From an uncultured Prochlorococcus sp. (lineage in GTDB: Bacteria > Cyanobacteriota > Cyanobacteriia > PCC-6307 > Cyanobiaceae), in the NCBI GenBank assembly GCA_902595175.1, contig CACJPB010000001.1, forward strand, positions 113,997 through 177,996: DNA of 64,000 nt, in the 5' to 3' direction. The stretch's first letter is position 1. Each line of letters starts with the position of its first letter. Positions 19,077 to 28,442 of the stretch are shown piece after piece. The translations under genes and the position numbers were made by a program. Below the pieces are notes generated by a model that saw only the letters and a list, made by a program, of their open reading frames with translations, had not been told where the DNA came from and made no database searches.

Positions 19077-20582
19077 TCAGCAAAAATCATTTATTTTAGA
19101 CTTTAAATGATTAATAAAATAGTTTGGTGAAAGTTCTTCTTTAGTGACCGTTCTAATTAATTCCATAGAATTTACTGACCTGCCATATTTATGAACATTA
19201 TTTCTTAACCAAAATATGATTTTTTGATATTCACCATTCTTAATTAAATTATCTATCAAACCAATGTCTCTTTCCATTTGTGAAGATATTTGTGCACTTA
19301 TAAGATGACCTAACAAATATGAAGGGAAATATCCAAACGCACCTTCACTCCAATGAACATCTTGAAGACAACCTTCTGAATCATTAGATGGTTTTATTCC
19401 TAAAAGTTCACCATATCTCTTATTCCATTCTCCTGGAATATCTTCTGCAGGTAACCCTCCTTCAATTAAATCTATTTCAAGTTCAGTTCTAACTAAAATA
19501 TGTAAACCATAGGTCAATTCATCTGCCTCAACCCTATTTAATCCTGCTTCAAAATGATTAATAGATTTCCATAGATCAAAATAATTATTTAATGTACATC
19601 CAGCTGAGGCAAATTTTTTAAAAAATCTTTTCGAAAAAGATTTGGATTTAACTATTCTATTTTCCCAAAATAATGATTGACTTTCATGTATACCCATAGA
19701 AGTTGCTTGACCTAAAGGCCAAGCAAACCATTGATGACTTTGTGATGGCAGACCTTGCTCATAAATTGAATGTCCCCATTCATGTGCAGTTGCTAAAAAA
19801 CTTGATAATGGTTCACCTTCAACAATTCTTGTCGTAATCCTATAATCATTAGGCCCTAATGTAATCGAAAAAGGATGGGGAGATTTACCAACAACAACTT
19901 GATCTTTATCTCTCCCAAACTCATCAAGTAATTTAGAACATAAATTATGTTGAGATTCTGTACTTAAATCCCAATGGTATTTTTTAGACTTGTTAATGCT
20001 TCTAATCAAATCTGGGAGAGTATCTTTCAAAGGTTGAAACATTTTATTCAACCAATTTAAAGTTAATTCAGGCTCAAAGGGTTGGGCTAGAGTTTCCCAT
20101 GGTGAATATTGATCTGATATTTGTTTTGCTTCTTCAATCCGTAATTTGACCAGTTCTTCAAAGAATGGGAGAAAAACTTTAAAATCTGATTTTTTCTTAG
20201 CCTCTTGCCAACTTTCATATCCTTTAGATTTCGCCTTTGCTAAGGACTCAACTAATCTGGGATCTAAATTTTTCGCTTTATTAAACTCCTTGATTAAAAG
20301 GGTAATGTTTCTCTCTTTACCTTTAATAAAGAGTTGATTATTGGAATTTTGTTTAGTATCTAATAATTCATCTTTAGCAGATTGTATTAAATTATAAAAT
20401 TCTTCAGAAGAATTTCTTCTATGCAAGATTTTTGCAATATACGTAAGTTGTTCAGACCTCCAAGAAGCTCCTTTTTTGGGCATCTTAGTATTCTGATCCC
20501 AATAAAGTGTATTTTGGATTGAACCTAAAATTTGAGTTTCTTTAAGATAAGCTCCCAGCTTATTCCATTGAATTTCTGCCAA
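19077..20582 (-). CDS. M32-family zinc carboxypeptidase (Taq type)
   Basis: The 501-residue M32 metallopeptidase has the zinc motif HEWGHSIYEQG (HExxH, about residues 263-273), the third-ligand region NRVEADELTYGLHILVR, and the downstream signature VHWSEGAFGYFPSYLLGHL. The family removes C-terminal residues from peptides and works in cytosolic peptide turnover. It starts at TTG with MAEIQWNKLGAYLKET. It follows 60 bp upstream of the second pyrophosphatase on the same strand and is divergent from the YjbQ gene. Confidence 0.93.
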   Translation of the reverse strand: MAEIQWNKLGAYLKETQILGSIQNTLYWDQNTKMPKKGASWRSEQLTYIAKILHRRNSSEEFYNLIQSAKDELLDTKQNSNNQLFIKGKERNITLLIKEFNKAKNLDPRLVESLAKAKSKGYESWQEAKKKSDFKVFLPFFEELVKLRIEEAKQISDQYSPWETLAQPFEPELTLNWLNKMFQPLKDTLPDLIRSINKSKKYHWDLSTESQHNLCSKLLDEFGRDKDQVVVGKSPHPFSITLGPNDYRITTRIVEGEPLSSFLATAHEWGHSIYEQGLPSQSHQWFAWPLGQATSMGIHESQSLFWENRIVKSKSFSKRFFKKFASAGCTLNNYFDLWKSINHFEAGLNRVEADELTYGLHILVRTELEIDLIEGGLPAEDIPGEWNKRYGELLGIKPSNDSEGCLQDVHWSEGAFGYFPSYLLGHLISAQISSQMERDIGLIDNLIKNGEYQKIIFWLRNNVHKYGRSVNSMELIRTVTKEELSPNYFINHLKSKINDFC

Positions 20583-20690
20583 AAATTTATATATAAATTA
20601 AATTTATTTTAAGATAAAAATTTTGATGTTTGAATAAAAAATAAATCGTTTATCCATAATAGAATATTAATTAATTGAGTTTTTACATAT

Positions 20691-21170
20691 ATGGAACAAA
20701 TATTTTCAAAATTAGAATTCATAACTCATGGTCAGGGTTTTACTGACATAACAAATGATTTAAATTTATTTATTGAAAAAAATAATTTTGATTCAGGAAT
20801 TTTAAATTTAACTTCACTTCATACCAGTTGCAGCTTAACTATTAATGAGAATGCCGACCCTAATGTGCTAAACGACTTAAGAGAATATATACAATCCATA
20901 GTCCCATATAATTCCTACCTAACTTTGTCAAAAAGTAGAGAAGAAATTTCTTATAAACATTATCAAGAGGGAGCTGACGATATGCCAGCACATATTAAAA
21001 CATCACTAACAAACACTTGTTTATCTTTAAGTTTTCAGGACAGCAACATTATGCTTGGTACATGGCAAGCAGTGTATTTATGGGAGCATAGATTTGATCA
21101 AAAAGAAAGGGTTTTAAATGCACATATAATTGGTGAGAAAAGACAGAATATCTATAATGGAATTAATTAA
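20691..21170 (+). CDS. YjbQ/UPF0047 family protein
   Basis: This 159-residue protein contains the UPF0047 signature: HTSCSLTINENADPNVLNDL near residues 43-62, the ADDMPAHIK block, and GTWQAVYLWEHR near the C-terminus. Some members show thiamine phosphate synthase activity in genetic tests, but the physiological role is unsettled. It starts at ATG. The pterin dehydratase gene begins about 20 bp after its stop, or overlaps it if an earlier start is used. Confidence 0.9.
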   Translation: MEQIFSKLEFITHGQGFTDITNDLNLFIEKNNFDSGILNLTSLHTSCSLTINENADPNVLNDLREYIQSIVPYNSYLTLSKSREEISYKHYQEGADDMPAHIKTSLTNTCLSLSFQDSNIMLGTWQAVYLWEHRFDQKERVLNAHIIGEKRQNIYNGIN

Positions 21171-21189
21171 ATATGATATAAAACATCCA

Positions 21190-21480
21190 ATGGAACCCTA
21201 CCTACTACAAGATGAAGCATTGAAGGAATTAGTTGTCAAAATACCCGGCTGGGAAATTAACGATGGACAAATCCAGAAGGAATTTAAATTTTCTAATTTT
21301 ATTGAAGCCTTCTCATTTATGACTAAAATTGCTCTAATATGCGAAAAATATAATCATCATCCTTACTGGGAAAATGTTTATTCAAAAGTAATAATTAAGT
21401 TAAGTACACATGATTTGGGGGGCATAACAAATCTAGATCAAACATTAGCTTCAGAAATAAATAAAGTTTTCGATCAATAA
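21190..21480 (+). CDS. phhB: Pterin-4a-carbinolamine dehydratase family protein
   Basis: The 96-residue protein (ATG 21190; ATG 21157, overlapping the upstream gene, is possible) has the PCD fold signature, WEINDGQIQKEFKFSNF, the active-site KYNHHPYWEN (His pair) and the distal His in LSTHDLGGIT. The family dehydrates 4a-hydroxytetrahydropterin. No aromatic amino acid hydroxylase is in this window, so a folate or RuBisCO-assembly role as proposed for some bacterial and plastid PCDs is possible. A CobW GTPase gene follows 41 bp downstream. Confidence 0.88.
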   Translation: MEPYLLQDEALKELVVKIPGWEINDGQIQKEFKFSNFIEAFSFMTKIALICEKYNHHPYWENVYSKVIIKLSTHDLGGITNLDQTLASEINKVFDQ

Positions 21481-21521
21481 AATTACAAATTTATATTAAT
21501 TCATTTATAAAATCCTTAAAA

Positions 21522-22589
21522 ATGTCTAAAAAGTTATTACCTGTTACGATTATTAGTGGATTTTTAGGTTCTGGCAAAACTACACTTTTAAATCATATTC
21601 TAAAAAATCAAGTTGGTCTTAAAACAGCTGTTTTGGTTAATGAATTTGGAGAGATAGGAATAGATAATGACTTAATAATACAAGGCTCAGAAGATATGAT
21701 CGAATTAAATAATGGATGTATATGTTGCTCTATTAATGGTGAATTATTAAATACAGTATCCAAAGTTTTAGAAAGATCTGAAAAAATAGACTATTTAATT
21801 GTCGAGACTACTGGGCTAGCAGATCCATTACCAGTAGCCATGACTTTTGCGGCTGGAGATCTTCGAGAAAAAGTAAGATTAGATTCCATCATCACTGTTA
21901 TTTATGGAGAAAATTTTGATTTTGAAATTAATCAAACAAGTGTCGCCTATTCTCAGATTTTATATGGAGATATCCTTCTTCTAAACAAATGTGATCTAGT
22001 CAACAATGAACAATTAAAGAAAGTCGAAAAATTCATTAATAAAATAAAAAAAGAACCAAGGATATTGAGATCAACCAATAGTGAAGTCGAATTACAAACA
22101 ATAATGAGTGTAGGTCTATTTGAAACAGATACTTTCAAATACGATAAGGATGAAGAAAATATAGAAGACAGTTCACATGATCAATCTTCACATTCACACG
22201 ATCATTCTTCACATTCACACGATAATTCTTCACATTCACACGATCATTCTTCACATTCACACGATCATTCTTCACATTCAAACGCTGTGATCAACAATAT
22301 AGAGGGTTTTACATCAGTTTCTTATGAGACATTTGAACCATTTTCCTTAAGGAAGTTTCAATATTTCTTAGATAATCAAATCTCACAAAACGTATTCAGG
22401 GCTAAAGGAATATTATGGTTTATGGAAAGTGAAAGAAAACACATTTTTCACCTATCTGGAAAACGATTTTCTCTAGATGATGAAGATTGGACAAAAGAAA
22501 AATCTAACAAAATAGTATTAATTGGGAAAAACTTAGATCATCAAACTATTATGAAACAACTTTCATCATGTAGATTTAGTACAGATTAG
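21522..22589 (+). CDS. CobW/COG0523 metal-chaperone GTPase with His-rich repeat
   Basis: The 355-residue G3E GTPase has a P-loop GFLGSGKTT (about residues 13-21), the metal-binding CxCC motif in NGCICC (about residues 66-71), an ETTGLADP switch segment, and the guanine-specificity motif NKCD. Between GTPase and C-terminal CobW domains (about residues 215-255) lies a His/Ser/Asp repeat of the type SSHSHDH, encoded by a 21-bp tandem repeat. COG0523 proteins insert or traffic metals, often zinc or cobalt. The His repeat should bind such metals. An iron-type ABC permease follows 28 bp downstream. Confidence 0.92.
   Translation: MSKKLLPVTIISGFLGSGKTTLLNHILKNQVGLKTAVLVNEFGEIGIDNDLIIQGSEDMIELNNGCICCSINGELLNTVSKVLERSEKIDYLIVETTGLADPLPVAMTFAAGDLREKVRLDSIITVIYGENFDFEINQTSVAYSQILYGDILLLNKCDLVNNEQLKKVEKFINKIKKEPRILRSTNSEVELQTIMSVGLFETDTFKYDKDEENIEDSSHDQSSHSHDHSSHSHDNSSHSHDHSSHSHDHSSHSNAVINNIEGFTSVSYETFEPFSLRKFQYFLDNQISQNVFRAKGILWFMESERKHIFHLSGKRFSLDDEDWTKEKSNKIVLIGKNLDHQTIMKQLSSCRFSTD
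22185..22283 (+). repeat. 21-bp in-frame tandem repeat in the CobW gene
   Basis: Four near-identical 21-bp units (TCTTCACATTCACACGATCAT) and a partial fifth encode SSHSHDH repeats. Unit two has AAT for the last CAT. The near identity at DNA level suggests recent expansion and possible copy-number variation. Confidence 0.9.
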
Positions 22590-22617
22590 ATTATGCATAT
22601 TAGGGTTTAATTAATTT

Positions 22618-24156
22618 TTGAAAATACTTACTAAAGGATTTAAAAAAGCAGTGACCGAATTAAGACTTTTTTATTTTACTTCGTTTATTGTTGCACTCCT
22701 AGTTATCATTCCAATTTCCAATTTTCTTCTAGAAGGAGTTCAATATATTTTAAGTGGGAATTTTTCATTAGGTATTGCTGGAGGAGAAGAGGTATTAGAG
22801 ACTTTAAAAGTTTTAGTATTGACAAGTTTTTTTGGAGGAGGATTAGGCACTTTGAATGGATGGTTGCTTTCAAATTGTGATTTTAAGTTCAGAAAAGTTT
22901 TGCGAATTTGTCAGCTAGTTCCACTAGCTGCTCCAGCATATCTAATAACAGCTGTTTTGCAGGATTTGGGAAGTATTTTTGGGTATCAAGTAACAGGTTT
23001 ATGGTGGGGGGTATTAATACTTTCAATTTCTACTTATCCATATGTATTCATTCTTGCTAACGAAAGTTTTAATAAATTTGGAGTTAATCAAATCAATGCC
23101 AGTAGAGGATTAGGAGTTGGACCATGGAGGAGTTTCTTTAAAATTGCTTTTCCAATGGCGTTACCAGCACTAATAACAGGAATAAGTTTAATGTGTATGG
23201 AAGTAATGAATGAGTTAGGTACGTTTGCATTATTAAATATTCCAAGTATTTCTACAGGTATAGCTGAAAATTGGATAATTGAGGGCAATCCAAAAAGTGC
23301 TGTTGGACTATCTTTAGTAGCCTTATTAATAATTTTCACTTTAATTATTTTTGAAAAATTCTCGAGAAGAAAATCAAAGAGGTGGAGTGAAAATCCTGCA
23401 TCAAAAGATTCTCAAGGTTGGTTATTAAGAAAAACCAGAGCTCTTTTAGCAATAACCATGACTTTATTTCCTCCTATTTTCTCTTTTGGAATTCCATGTT
23501 TTTGGGTTCTGCTCAATATCGATCAAATTCAAAAAGGTTTATCAATAGAATTACTTACCCTATCATTTAGAACCATAAGTCTAGGATTTTTTGCTGCATT
23601 AATAACGATGCTATTCTCTCTAATAATTTCCTTAGTCAGACGCCCAAATAAAAGCTTATTACTAGGAATAATAACAAACCTTGCGGGAATAGGTTACGCA
23701 ATTCCAGGCACTGTATTAGCTTTATCTTTAATAAGCATTTCTTCTTCAAGATTTAATTTCATCGCTATTTGCTTACTAATTTGGGGTTATCTTGTCAGAT
23801 TTCTAACTATCTCAAAGGGTTCTATTGATTCAAGTCTTGAAAGAATCTCTCCTAGTCTTGATGAAGCAGCACTTGGACTAGGAGAGGATTGGCTGGGTAT
23901 CATCAAAAGAATTCATCTACCTCTTCTCCAGGGACCAATATTTGTAGGTTCACTTTTAGTTTTTGTAGACACGATCAAGGAATTACCCATAACCTTTATT
24001 TTAAGACCATTCGATTTTGATACATTATCTGTGAGAATTTATCAATATGCTGGAGATGAAAGAATGGTAGAAGCAATATTACCGGCAATTCTTATTATGA
24101 CTTTAGGCCTTATCGCATCAATGACGTTGATACCAAGTTTAGAGAAAAAAAACTAA
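22618..24156 (+). CDS. futB: ABC transporter permease, iron(III) type (two fused permease domains)
   Basis: The 512-residue protein has about 12 hydrophobic helices in two halves, each with a binding-protein-dependent permease EAA-like loop (NASRGLGVGPWRSFFKIAFP and DEAALGLGEDWLGIIKRIHL). This FbpB/FutB/ThiP layout fits ferric iron import in cyanobacteria; thiamine or another solute is a weaker alternative. The start is TTG, 28 bp after the CobW gene. The partner ATPase and binding protein are not in this window. It overlaps the convergent UPF0104 gene by 4 bp. Confidence 0.85.
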   Translation: MKILTKGFKKAVTELRLFYFTSFIVALLVIIPISNFLLEGVQYILSGNFSLGIAGGEEVLETLKVLVLTSFFGGGLGTLNGWLLSNCDFKFRKVLRICQLVPLAAPAYLITAVLQDLGSIFGYQVTGLWWGVLILSISTYPYVFILANESFNKFGVNQINASRGLGVGPWRSFFKIAFPMALPALITGISLMCMEVMNELGTFALLNIPSISTGIAENWIIEGNPKSAVGLSLVALLIIFTLIIFEKFSRRKSKRWSENPASKDSQGWLLRKTRALLAITMTLFPPIFSFGIPCFWVLLNIDQIQKGLSIELLTLSFRTISLGFFAALITMLFSLIISLVRRPNKSLLLGIITNLAGIGYAIPGTVLALSLISISSSRFNFIAICLLIWGYLVRFLTISKGSIDSSLERISPSLDEAALGLGEDWLGIIKRIHLPLLQGPIFVGSLLVFVDTIKELPITFILRPFDFDTLSVRIYQYAGDERMVEAILPAILIMTLGLIASMTLIPSLEKKN

Positions 24157-25109
24157 ATTCTTTTAGATAGTTTTCTTATTAAAAAAGGTAAGCTTAAAAA
24201 TAAATCTGCCAAGGTTGATATAACCCTAAAATAAATTAAGCAAATGAGAATTATATTTTGCGGAATACTTTTGCCAACTAAAAAAAGGAAGCAGGCCTCA
24301 AAAACACCTATTCCTCCAGGAGCTGTTGGGACTACCAATCCTAAGGACCATGATAAAGAAAATATTACTAACAAAAATATGCTATTAAGAGTATTACTTG
24401 TATAAAAAGTATTTAAGCAAATATAAAAAGCAATAAATTTAAATAAAACAAAACCAATTTCAAGTATTAAAGCTCTAGTAGGGAAAAAAGAAATTATATT
24501 TATTCTCTTTTCAAATTGGTCTTTTGAACTTGGAAGACTCAAAACCTCAAATACTTTTCCTTTAAGTGACCCTATTCTTTTTAATACAAGATAAATTAAT
24601 TTCCTGTTTAAAAATACTAAAGGGAAAATTAAAAAAAAATAAATTGGTGAAAAAATTAATCCCAGCGATGCCAATAGAAAAGATCCACTCAACATAAAAT
24701 AAGGTTCTATAAGAGTCGAATACAAAGCAATCTGAGGATTGCTTATTTTTTTTATAAAATTAAATCTCTCTACAAAATGCCAAATACCTCCTGGAACGTA
24801 TTTAAGAATATTAGTTAAAACATAAAGAGAGACAAGATTATTACTTTTAGATTCTTTCCCAAACCATTTAACAATATATTTCCATGCAAAAGCGTTCAGG
24901 TAAATACTTAAAACACAAAATAAAAATGATAAAGATAGATTAATTCCATTTTTTTCTAAATTAACATTAAAAGAAATTTGATCAATATTATCAAAAAAAT
25001 AGATGCAAAAATATGACAAGCTTGAAATAAAGAAAATACTTTTTAAACTACCAAAATTAACTTTTTCAAGGAATTTTAAATATGGTTGATTATTTGTATT
25101 AAGTCTCAT
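24153..25109 (-). CDS. UPF0104 / LPG-synthase-like integral membrane protein
   Basis: This 318-residue polytopic protein (about eight hydrophobic segments) has the family motifs KYVPGGIWHFVERFNF (about residue 105) and VPTAPGGIGVFEACFLFLV (about residue 255). They are typical of the flippase-like COG0392 / lysylphosphatidylglycerol synthase membrane domain. No aminoacyl-transferase domain is attached, so lipid lysinylation is not implied. Its start overlaps the larC stop by 4 bp, indicating translational coupling. Confidence 0.8.
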   Translation of the reverse strand: MRLNTNNQPYLKFLEKVNFGSLKSIFFISSLSYFCIYFFDNIDQISFNVNLEKNGINLSLSFLFCVLSIYLNAFAWKYIVKWFGKESKSNNLVSLYVLTNILKYVPGGIWHFVERFNFIKKISNPQIALYSTLIEPYFMLSGSFLLASLGLIFSPIYFFLIFPLVFLNRKLIYLVLKRIGSLKGKVFEVLSLPSSKDQFEKRINIISFFPTRALILEIGFVLFKFIAFYICLNTFYTSNTLNSIFLLVIFSLSWSLGLVVPTAPGGIGVFEACFLFLVGKSIPQNIILICLIYFRVISTLADLFLSLPFLIRKLSKRI

Positions 25110-26332
25110 TTCCAGTTTTCAAATGCTTTAAATTTCTTACTTGACTCATTTATTATCTTTCTTATTTCGTAAGTTGATATTTTATGCTCTAATTTTAATC
25201 TCAAAACCTCATCATTTTCTGGTTTCATGATTATTGATCCATCTGGCTTCAGGGTTTGTTTAACTTTTATATCTCCAAAAGTCGTTGAACATTCGCCTCT
25301 TCGTCTAAGTAATGTCCACCTAGATTGGGTTCTTTCACGAACCCCAATAGTGTTGGAATAATCAAACCATAATCGCCTAAAAAATTCTTTTTTCTCTATT
25401 GGCAAGATTACTTGAATAGAAAATCCAATTCTATTTTTTTTCATATTGATAGCTTGATAAGAAACGTCATAAGCTCCCTCAATTCTCAGTTTCTCTACAA
25501 AATTAGATATATCTTCAGGTGTTTGGTCATCAATCCATGCTTCTTGAACAGATATCGTTTCATACTTTGGATTAATTGCTTCGTTAATAGAAGAGTCCTC
25601 AAATGAAGAAATTTTACAAACTCTCACCAAATTAGGGAATGGAAATTTTAGGTTCCCAATGCCTACTCCATAAGAGTTAATAGAATATTTTGGAGGGAGT
25701 TTTAGATAGTCGACTAAATTAGCAAGTAAAGCAATGCCAGTTGGTGTTGAGAGTTCACCCTCTATTGAGTCAAGGCTTGATAAAACCTTGATATTTTTTT
25801 GTCTTATTAGCTCTATTACGGCAGGAGGGGGTACAGATAACTTTCCATGTTCAGTCTGAACAAAACCTCTGCCCAACATTGGCTCATTACAATAAACCTT
25901 CTTTGGATTTAAGTAATTCAATGCAGCACATACTCCAATAATATCCACCAATGAATCTGTAGCTCCAATTTCATGGAAATGAACATCCTCAGATTTGATG
26001 CCATGAACTTTTCCTTCAGCAATTGCTAGAGATTCAAATACTTCATAAATTAATTTTTTTAATTTATTATCTAAGTTGCTACTTAAAATAAGTTCCTTAA
26101 TACTACTCCAAGTTCTTTTGATAGGACTACAGTCGATATTCTCAACCTTTGTCTTAATCCCTCGGATTGAACAACTTTTAGATTCTTTAAACTCTAGTTG
26201 AAAAAGATCCTTTAAACCAAGATCAATAAGCGGTTGTTCAATGACTTTTTTAGGCACTCCTAAATCATAAAAGGCTCCCAACAACATATCCCCAGAGATC
26301 CCGGGAGAACATTCGATTAAAACATCTTCCAT
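25106..26332 (-). CDS. larC: LarC family nickel-insertion protein (TIGR00299)
   Basis: The 408-residue protein matches LarC: the N-terminal ECSPGISGDMLLGAFYDLG, the VHFHEIGATDSLVDIIG segment (about residues 116-132), PPPAVIELI, and a C-terminal ferredoxin-like half. LarC inserts nickel into the pincer nucleotide cofactor of lactate racemase using CTP. In lactobacilli larC is split by a programmed frameshift; here it is one continuous frame. larA, larB and larE are not in this window, so the substrate enzyme is unknown. It starts at ATG. Confidence 0.9.
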   Translation of the reverse strand: MEDVLIECSPGISGDMLLGAFYDLGVPKKVIEQPLIDLGLKDLFQLEFKESKSCSIRGIKTKVENIDCSPIKRTWSSIKELILSSNLDNKLKKLIYEVFESLAIAEGKVHGIKSEDVHFHEIGATDSLVDIIGVCAALNYLNPKKVYCNEPMLGRGFVQTEHGKLSVPPPAVIELIRQKNIKVLSSLDSIEGELSTPTGIALLANLVDYLKLPPKYSINSYGVGIGNLKFPFPNLVRVCKISSFEDSSINEAINPKYETISVQEAWIDDQTPEDISNFVEKLRIEGAYDVSYQAINMKKNRIGFSIQVILPIEKKEFFRRLWFDYSNTIGVRERTQSRWTLLRRRGECSTTFGDIKVKQTLKPDGSIIMKPENDEVLRLKLEHKISTYEIRKIINESSKKFKAFENWK

Positions 26333-26383
26333 AAATCAAAGATTTCTTGATTAGCAAAATTCGGTGAAAATCAAAATTTCATT

Positions 26384-26983
26384 TTAGTGATTTTCAGAAA
26401 GATTTTTTTCAATCACTTCGTACTTTATTAATTTCAAAGAATTTCCATCCCTGTTGATATCTAAACTTACAAAACTTTGAAGAAGTTCAATAGGAAGATC
26501 ACCTTTTATGACAAGTTTGAAATTTTTATTTTTAAAATTTTTTGACTTTGCAGCGGAGCAGACTTTAATAACAATTTCTTTCTTTTGAGTGTTGACAAAC
26601 ACTAATTCTCCTCTAACAGAAAAATAATTATCTTTTAGATTTAATTCTTCTAATAATTTTGAGAAGTTAGTTTTTGAAGAATCATTTGGGAAGTTATTCA
26701 GTTGATAGGGCTCCCAAACACCAGCAACTTGTAAGTGTAAGTTTTGAGTATTTTTATTCTTTGGATAAACAATCCAATAATAACTTTTCTTTAAATCAAT
26801 ATGCTTTTTTAAAAGTGGTAATGCTTTACCAAGTATTACTGTTTCAATTTTTTCACCTTTATTATCAATTAAAAAGCCTCTATTTAATTGCTCACTACCA
26901 TTGGGAGTAAATTCACCATAAACAATACCGATTGCTCTGTGTTGTAGTTGGTTAGTAACTTTTGGGATAGGGTTTTTTAACAT
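26384..26983 (-). CDS. Conserved cyanobacterial hypothetical protein
   Basis: The 199-residue soluble protein has a mixed alpha/beta composition and no membrane helix. Recognisable segments are RAIGIVYGEFTPNG near the N-terminus, YYWIVYPKNK in the middle, FSVRGELVFV and a lysine-rich NFKNKNFKLVIKG strand. I recall similar sequences as unnamed cyanobacterial proteins but assign no function. It starts at ATG 51 bp upstream of larC on the same strand. Confidence 0.75.
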   Translation of the reverse strand: MLKNPIPKVTNQLQHRAIGIVYGEFTPNGSEQLNRGFLIDNKGEKIETVILGKALPLLKKHIDLKKSYYWIVYPKNKNTQNLHLQVAGVWEPYQLNNFPNDSSKTNFSKLLEELNLKDNYFSVRGELVFVNTQKKEIVIKVCSAAKSKNFKNKNFKLVIKGDLPIELLQSFVSLDINRDGNSLKLIKYEVIEKNLSENH

Positions 26984-27022
26984 ATTTAAAATTTGAAGAA
27001 AATAATTTATCTTGTATTACTC

Positions 27023-27307
27023 TTATTTTTCCTCCAAACTATCAAACGACTTTAACGCATTGTCAATAGCATCAGAGGGTTTAGTCGCATCATTCATACT
27101 ATTTGCTCTCCGAATCATTTCAACAAGTTCAAAAGGATTGGCTGGCAGAACTGAACTATCCTCTTCTATTTTAGTTGAGGTATCGATTTCTAATTCTTCA
27201 AATAAATATTCAGCATTTAGGTAATCACCTTTAAAAGAAAATAACAAAATAAAGAAAAATACAAAACTTATAGGTTTAGGTAGTTTTTCGCAAAAATGAT
27301 TATTCAT
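27023..27307 (-). CDS. Small exported protein, unknown function
   Basis: From ATG 27307 (an in-frame TTG at 27322 is less likely) the 94-residue protein has a signal peptide: a positively charged start, hydrophobic SFVFFFILLFSF and a polar end before NAEYLFEEL. The mature part is acidic and helical (NPFELVEMIRRANSM, IDNALKSFDSLEE). No family is recognised. It is divergent from xthA and upstream of the 199-residue hypothetical gene. Confidence 0.65.
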   Translation of the reverse strand: MNNHFCEKLPKPISFVFFFILLFSFKGDYLNAEYLFEELEIDTSTKIEEDSSVLPANPFELVEMIRRANSMNDATKPSDAIDNALKSFDSLEEK

Positions 27308-27376
27308 TTTATTTGATTTCAAATTTCTTTAATGCCAAAATTCTGCTAATTTAATCTTACATAATTTGGTAGAAAT

Positions 27377-28222
27377 TTGTTAATAGCAACTTGGAATGTT
27401 AACTCAATAAGAACAAGACTTTCACAAATAATAGATTGGATTATTCAAGTTAATCCAGATATTCTATGTTTGCAGGAAACAAAAGTGATGGATGATAGTT
27501 TCCCTTTAGAACCTTTTCAAAAATTAGGATACTCAGTAGAGGTCTACGGGCAAAAATCATACAATGGTGTGGCTATTATTTCTAAAATAAAGCCAGAAAA
27601 AGTTAAAAAAGGATTCTACGGTTGTACCGACTGCAATCGAAATTTTGAAATTTTCCAAGCTCAAAAAAGATTAATTTCTGCTGATATTAATGGTATTAGA
27701 ATCATAAATGTCTATGTCCCAAACGGATCTTCTCTCGAATCTAGTAAGTTCGAATACAAAATTAGTTGGTTAAATTGTTTAGCTTCATTTTTGGATGAAC
27801 AAGAAAAAAAAGGAGAATTAATTTGTCTTATGGGTGATTTTAATATTGCTCCATCTAACTTGGATATTCATGATCCAAAGAAATTTGATGGGGGAATAAT
27901 GGCATCTGAGATAGAAAGAAATGCACTAAAAAATGTTCTGAAAAAAAGATTAATAGATTCTTTCAGGATTTTCGAACAAAATCCTGGCCATTGGAGTTGG
28001 TGGGATTACCGTAATAACTCATTTGAACTAAATAAAGGGTGGAGGATAGACCATATATATATCAGCAAAGAACTGTCATCAAAACTTAAAAGTTGTGTCA
28101 TAGACTGCTCACCAAGAGGTAATTTACGTCCCAGTGATCATGCCCCAGTAATGATAGATCTTAACTTGAACGATATAAATGAAGATTTTTTTGAGGATGA
28201 GGATAATTTCTTTGAAATATAA
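27377..28222 (+). CDS. xthA: Exodeoxyribonuclease III
   Basis: The 281-residue AP endonuclease/3'-5' exonuclease of base-excision repair has an N-terminal IATWNVNSIRTRL, the metal-binding Glu in LCLQETKV, the GDFNIAPS segment, WSWWDYR and the C-terminal SDHAPVMIDL motif with the catalytic His. The start is TTG, set by the conserved ATWNVNS beginning. A DFFEDEDN-like acidic tail ends the protein. Confidence 0.95.
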   Translation: MLIATWNVNSIRTRLSQIIDWIIQVNPDILCLQETKVMDDSFPLEPFQKLGYSVEVYGQKSYNGVAIISKIKPEKVKKGFYGCTDCNRNFEIFQAQKRLISADINGIRIINVYVPNGSSLESSKFEYKISWLNCLASFLDEQEKKGELICLMGDFNIAPSNLDIHDPKKFDGGIMASEIERNALKNVLKKRLIDSFRIFEQNPGHWSWWDYRNNSFELNKGWRIDHIYISKELSSKLKSCVIDCSPRGNLRPSDHAPVMIDLNLNDINEDFFEDEDNFFEI

Positions 28223-28281
28223 ATAAAATAAATTGAATTTCCTTAATGCCTGAAAACTCCTATAAATAAAGACTTATCAAG

Positions 28282-28316
28282 ATTAATATTTTTTTTTATG
28301 ATTTTTTAATATTAAT
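28282..28316. repeat. AT-rich inverted repeat downstream of xthA
   Basis: Arms ATTAATATT (28282-28290) and AATATTAAT (28308-28316) flank a 17-nt T-rich loop in the 220-bp gap between xthA and hemL. It could act as a weak xthA terminator. All-A/T arms in an AT-rich gap limit confidence. Confidence 0.35.
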
Positions 28317-28372
28317 TATTTACAATCCTATCTATCGCAATAAAAATATCATAATGTAGAATTTCAATCTGA

Positions 28373-28400
28373 TTGACAAAATTTTTACTTATTCTAATTT
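28373..28400 (+). promoter_or_regulatory. Candidate hemL promoter
   Basis: A consensus TTGACA (28373-28378) is followed after 16 bp by TAATTT (28395-28400). This predicts a start about 35 nt before the hemL GTG. Consensus -35 boxes are uncommon in this genome, which makes the site noticeable. Confidence 0.4.
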
Positions 28401-28442
28401 GGAACATGCCAAGATTTTCTCAAAACAACATTTAGCTAAATT

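Noticed and set aside
22185..22283. Short regular repeats that could look like a CRISPR array
   Set aside because: The units are contiguous, without spacers, and in frame inside the CobW gene; they are a coding tandem repeat.
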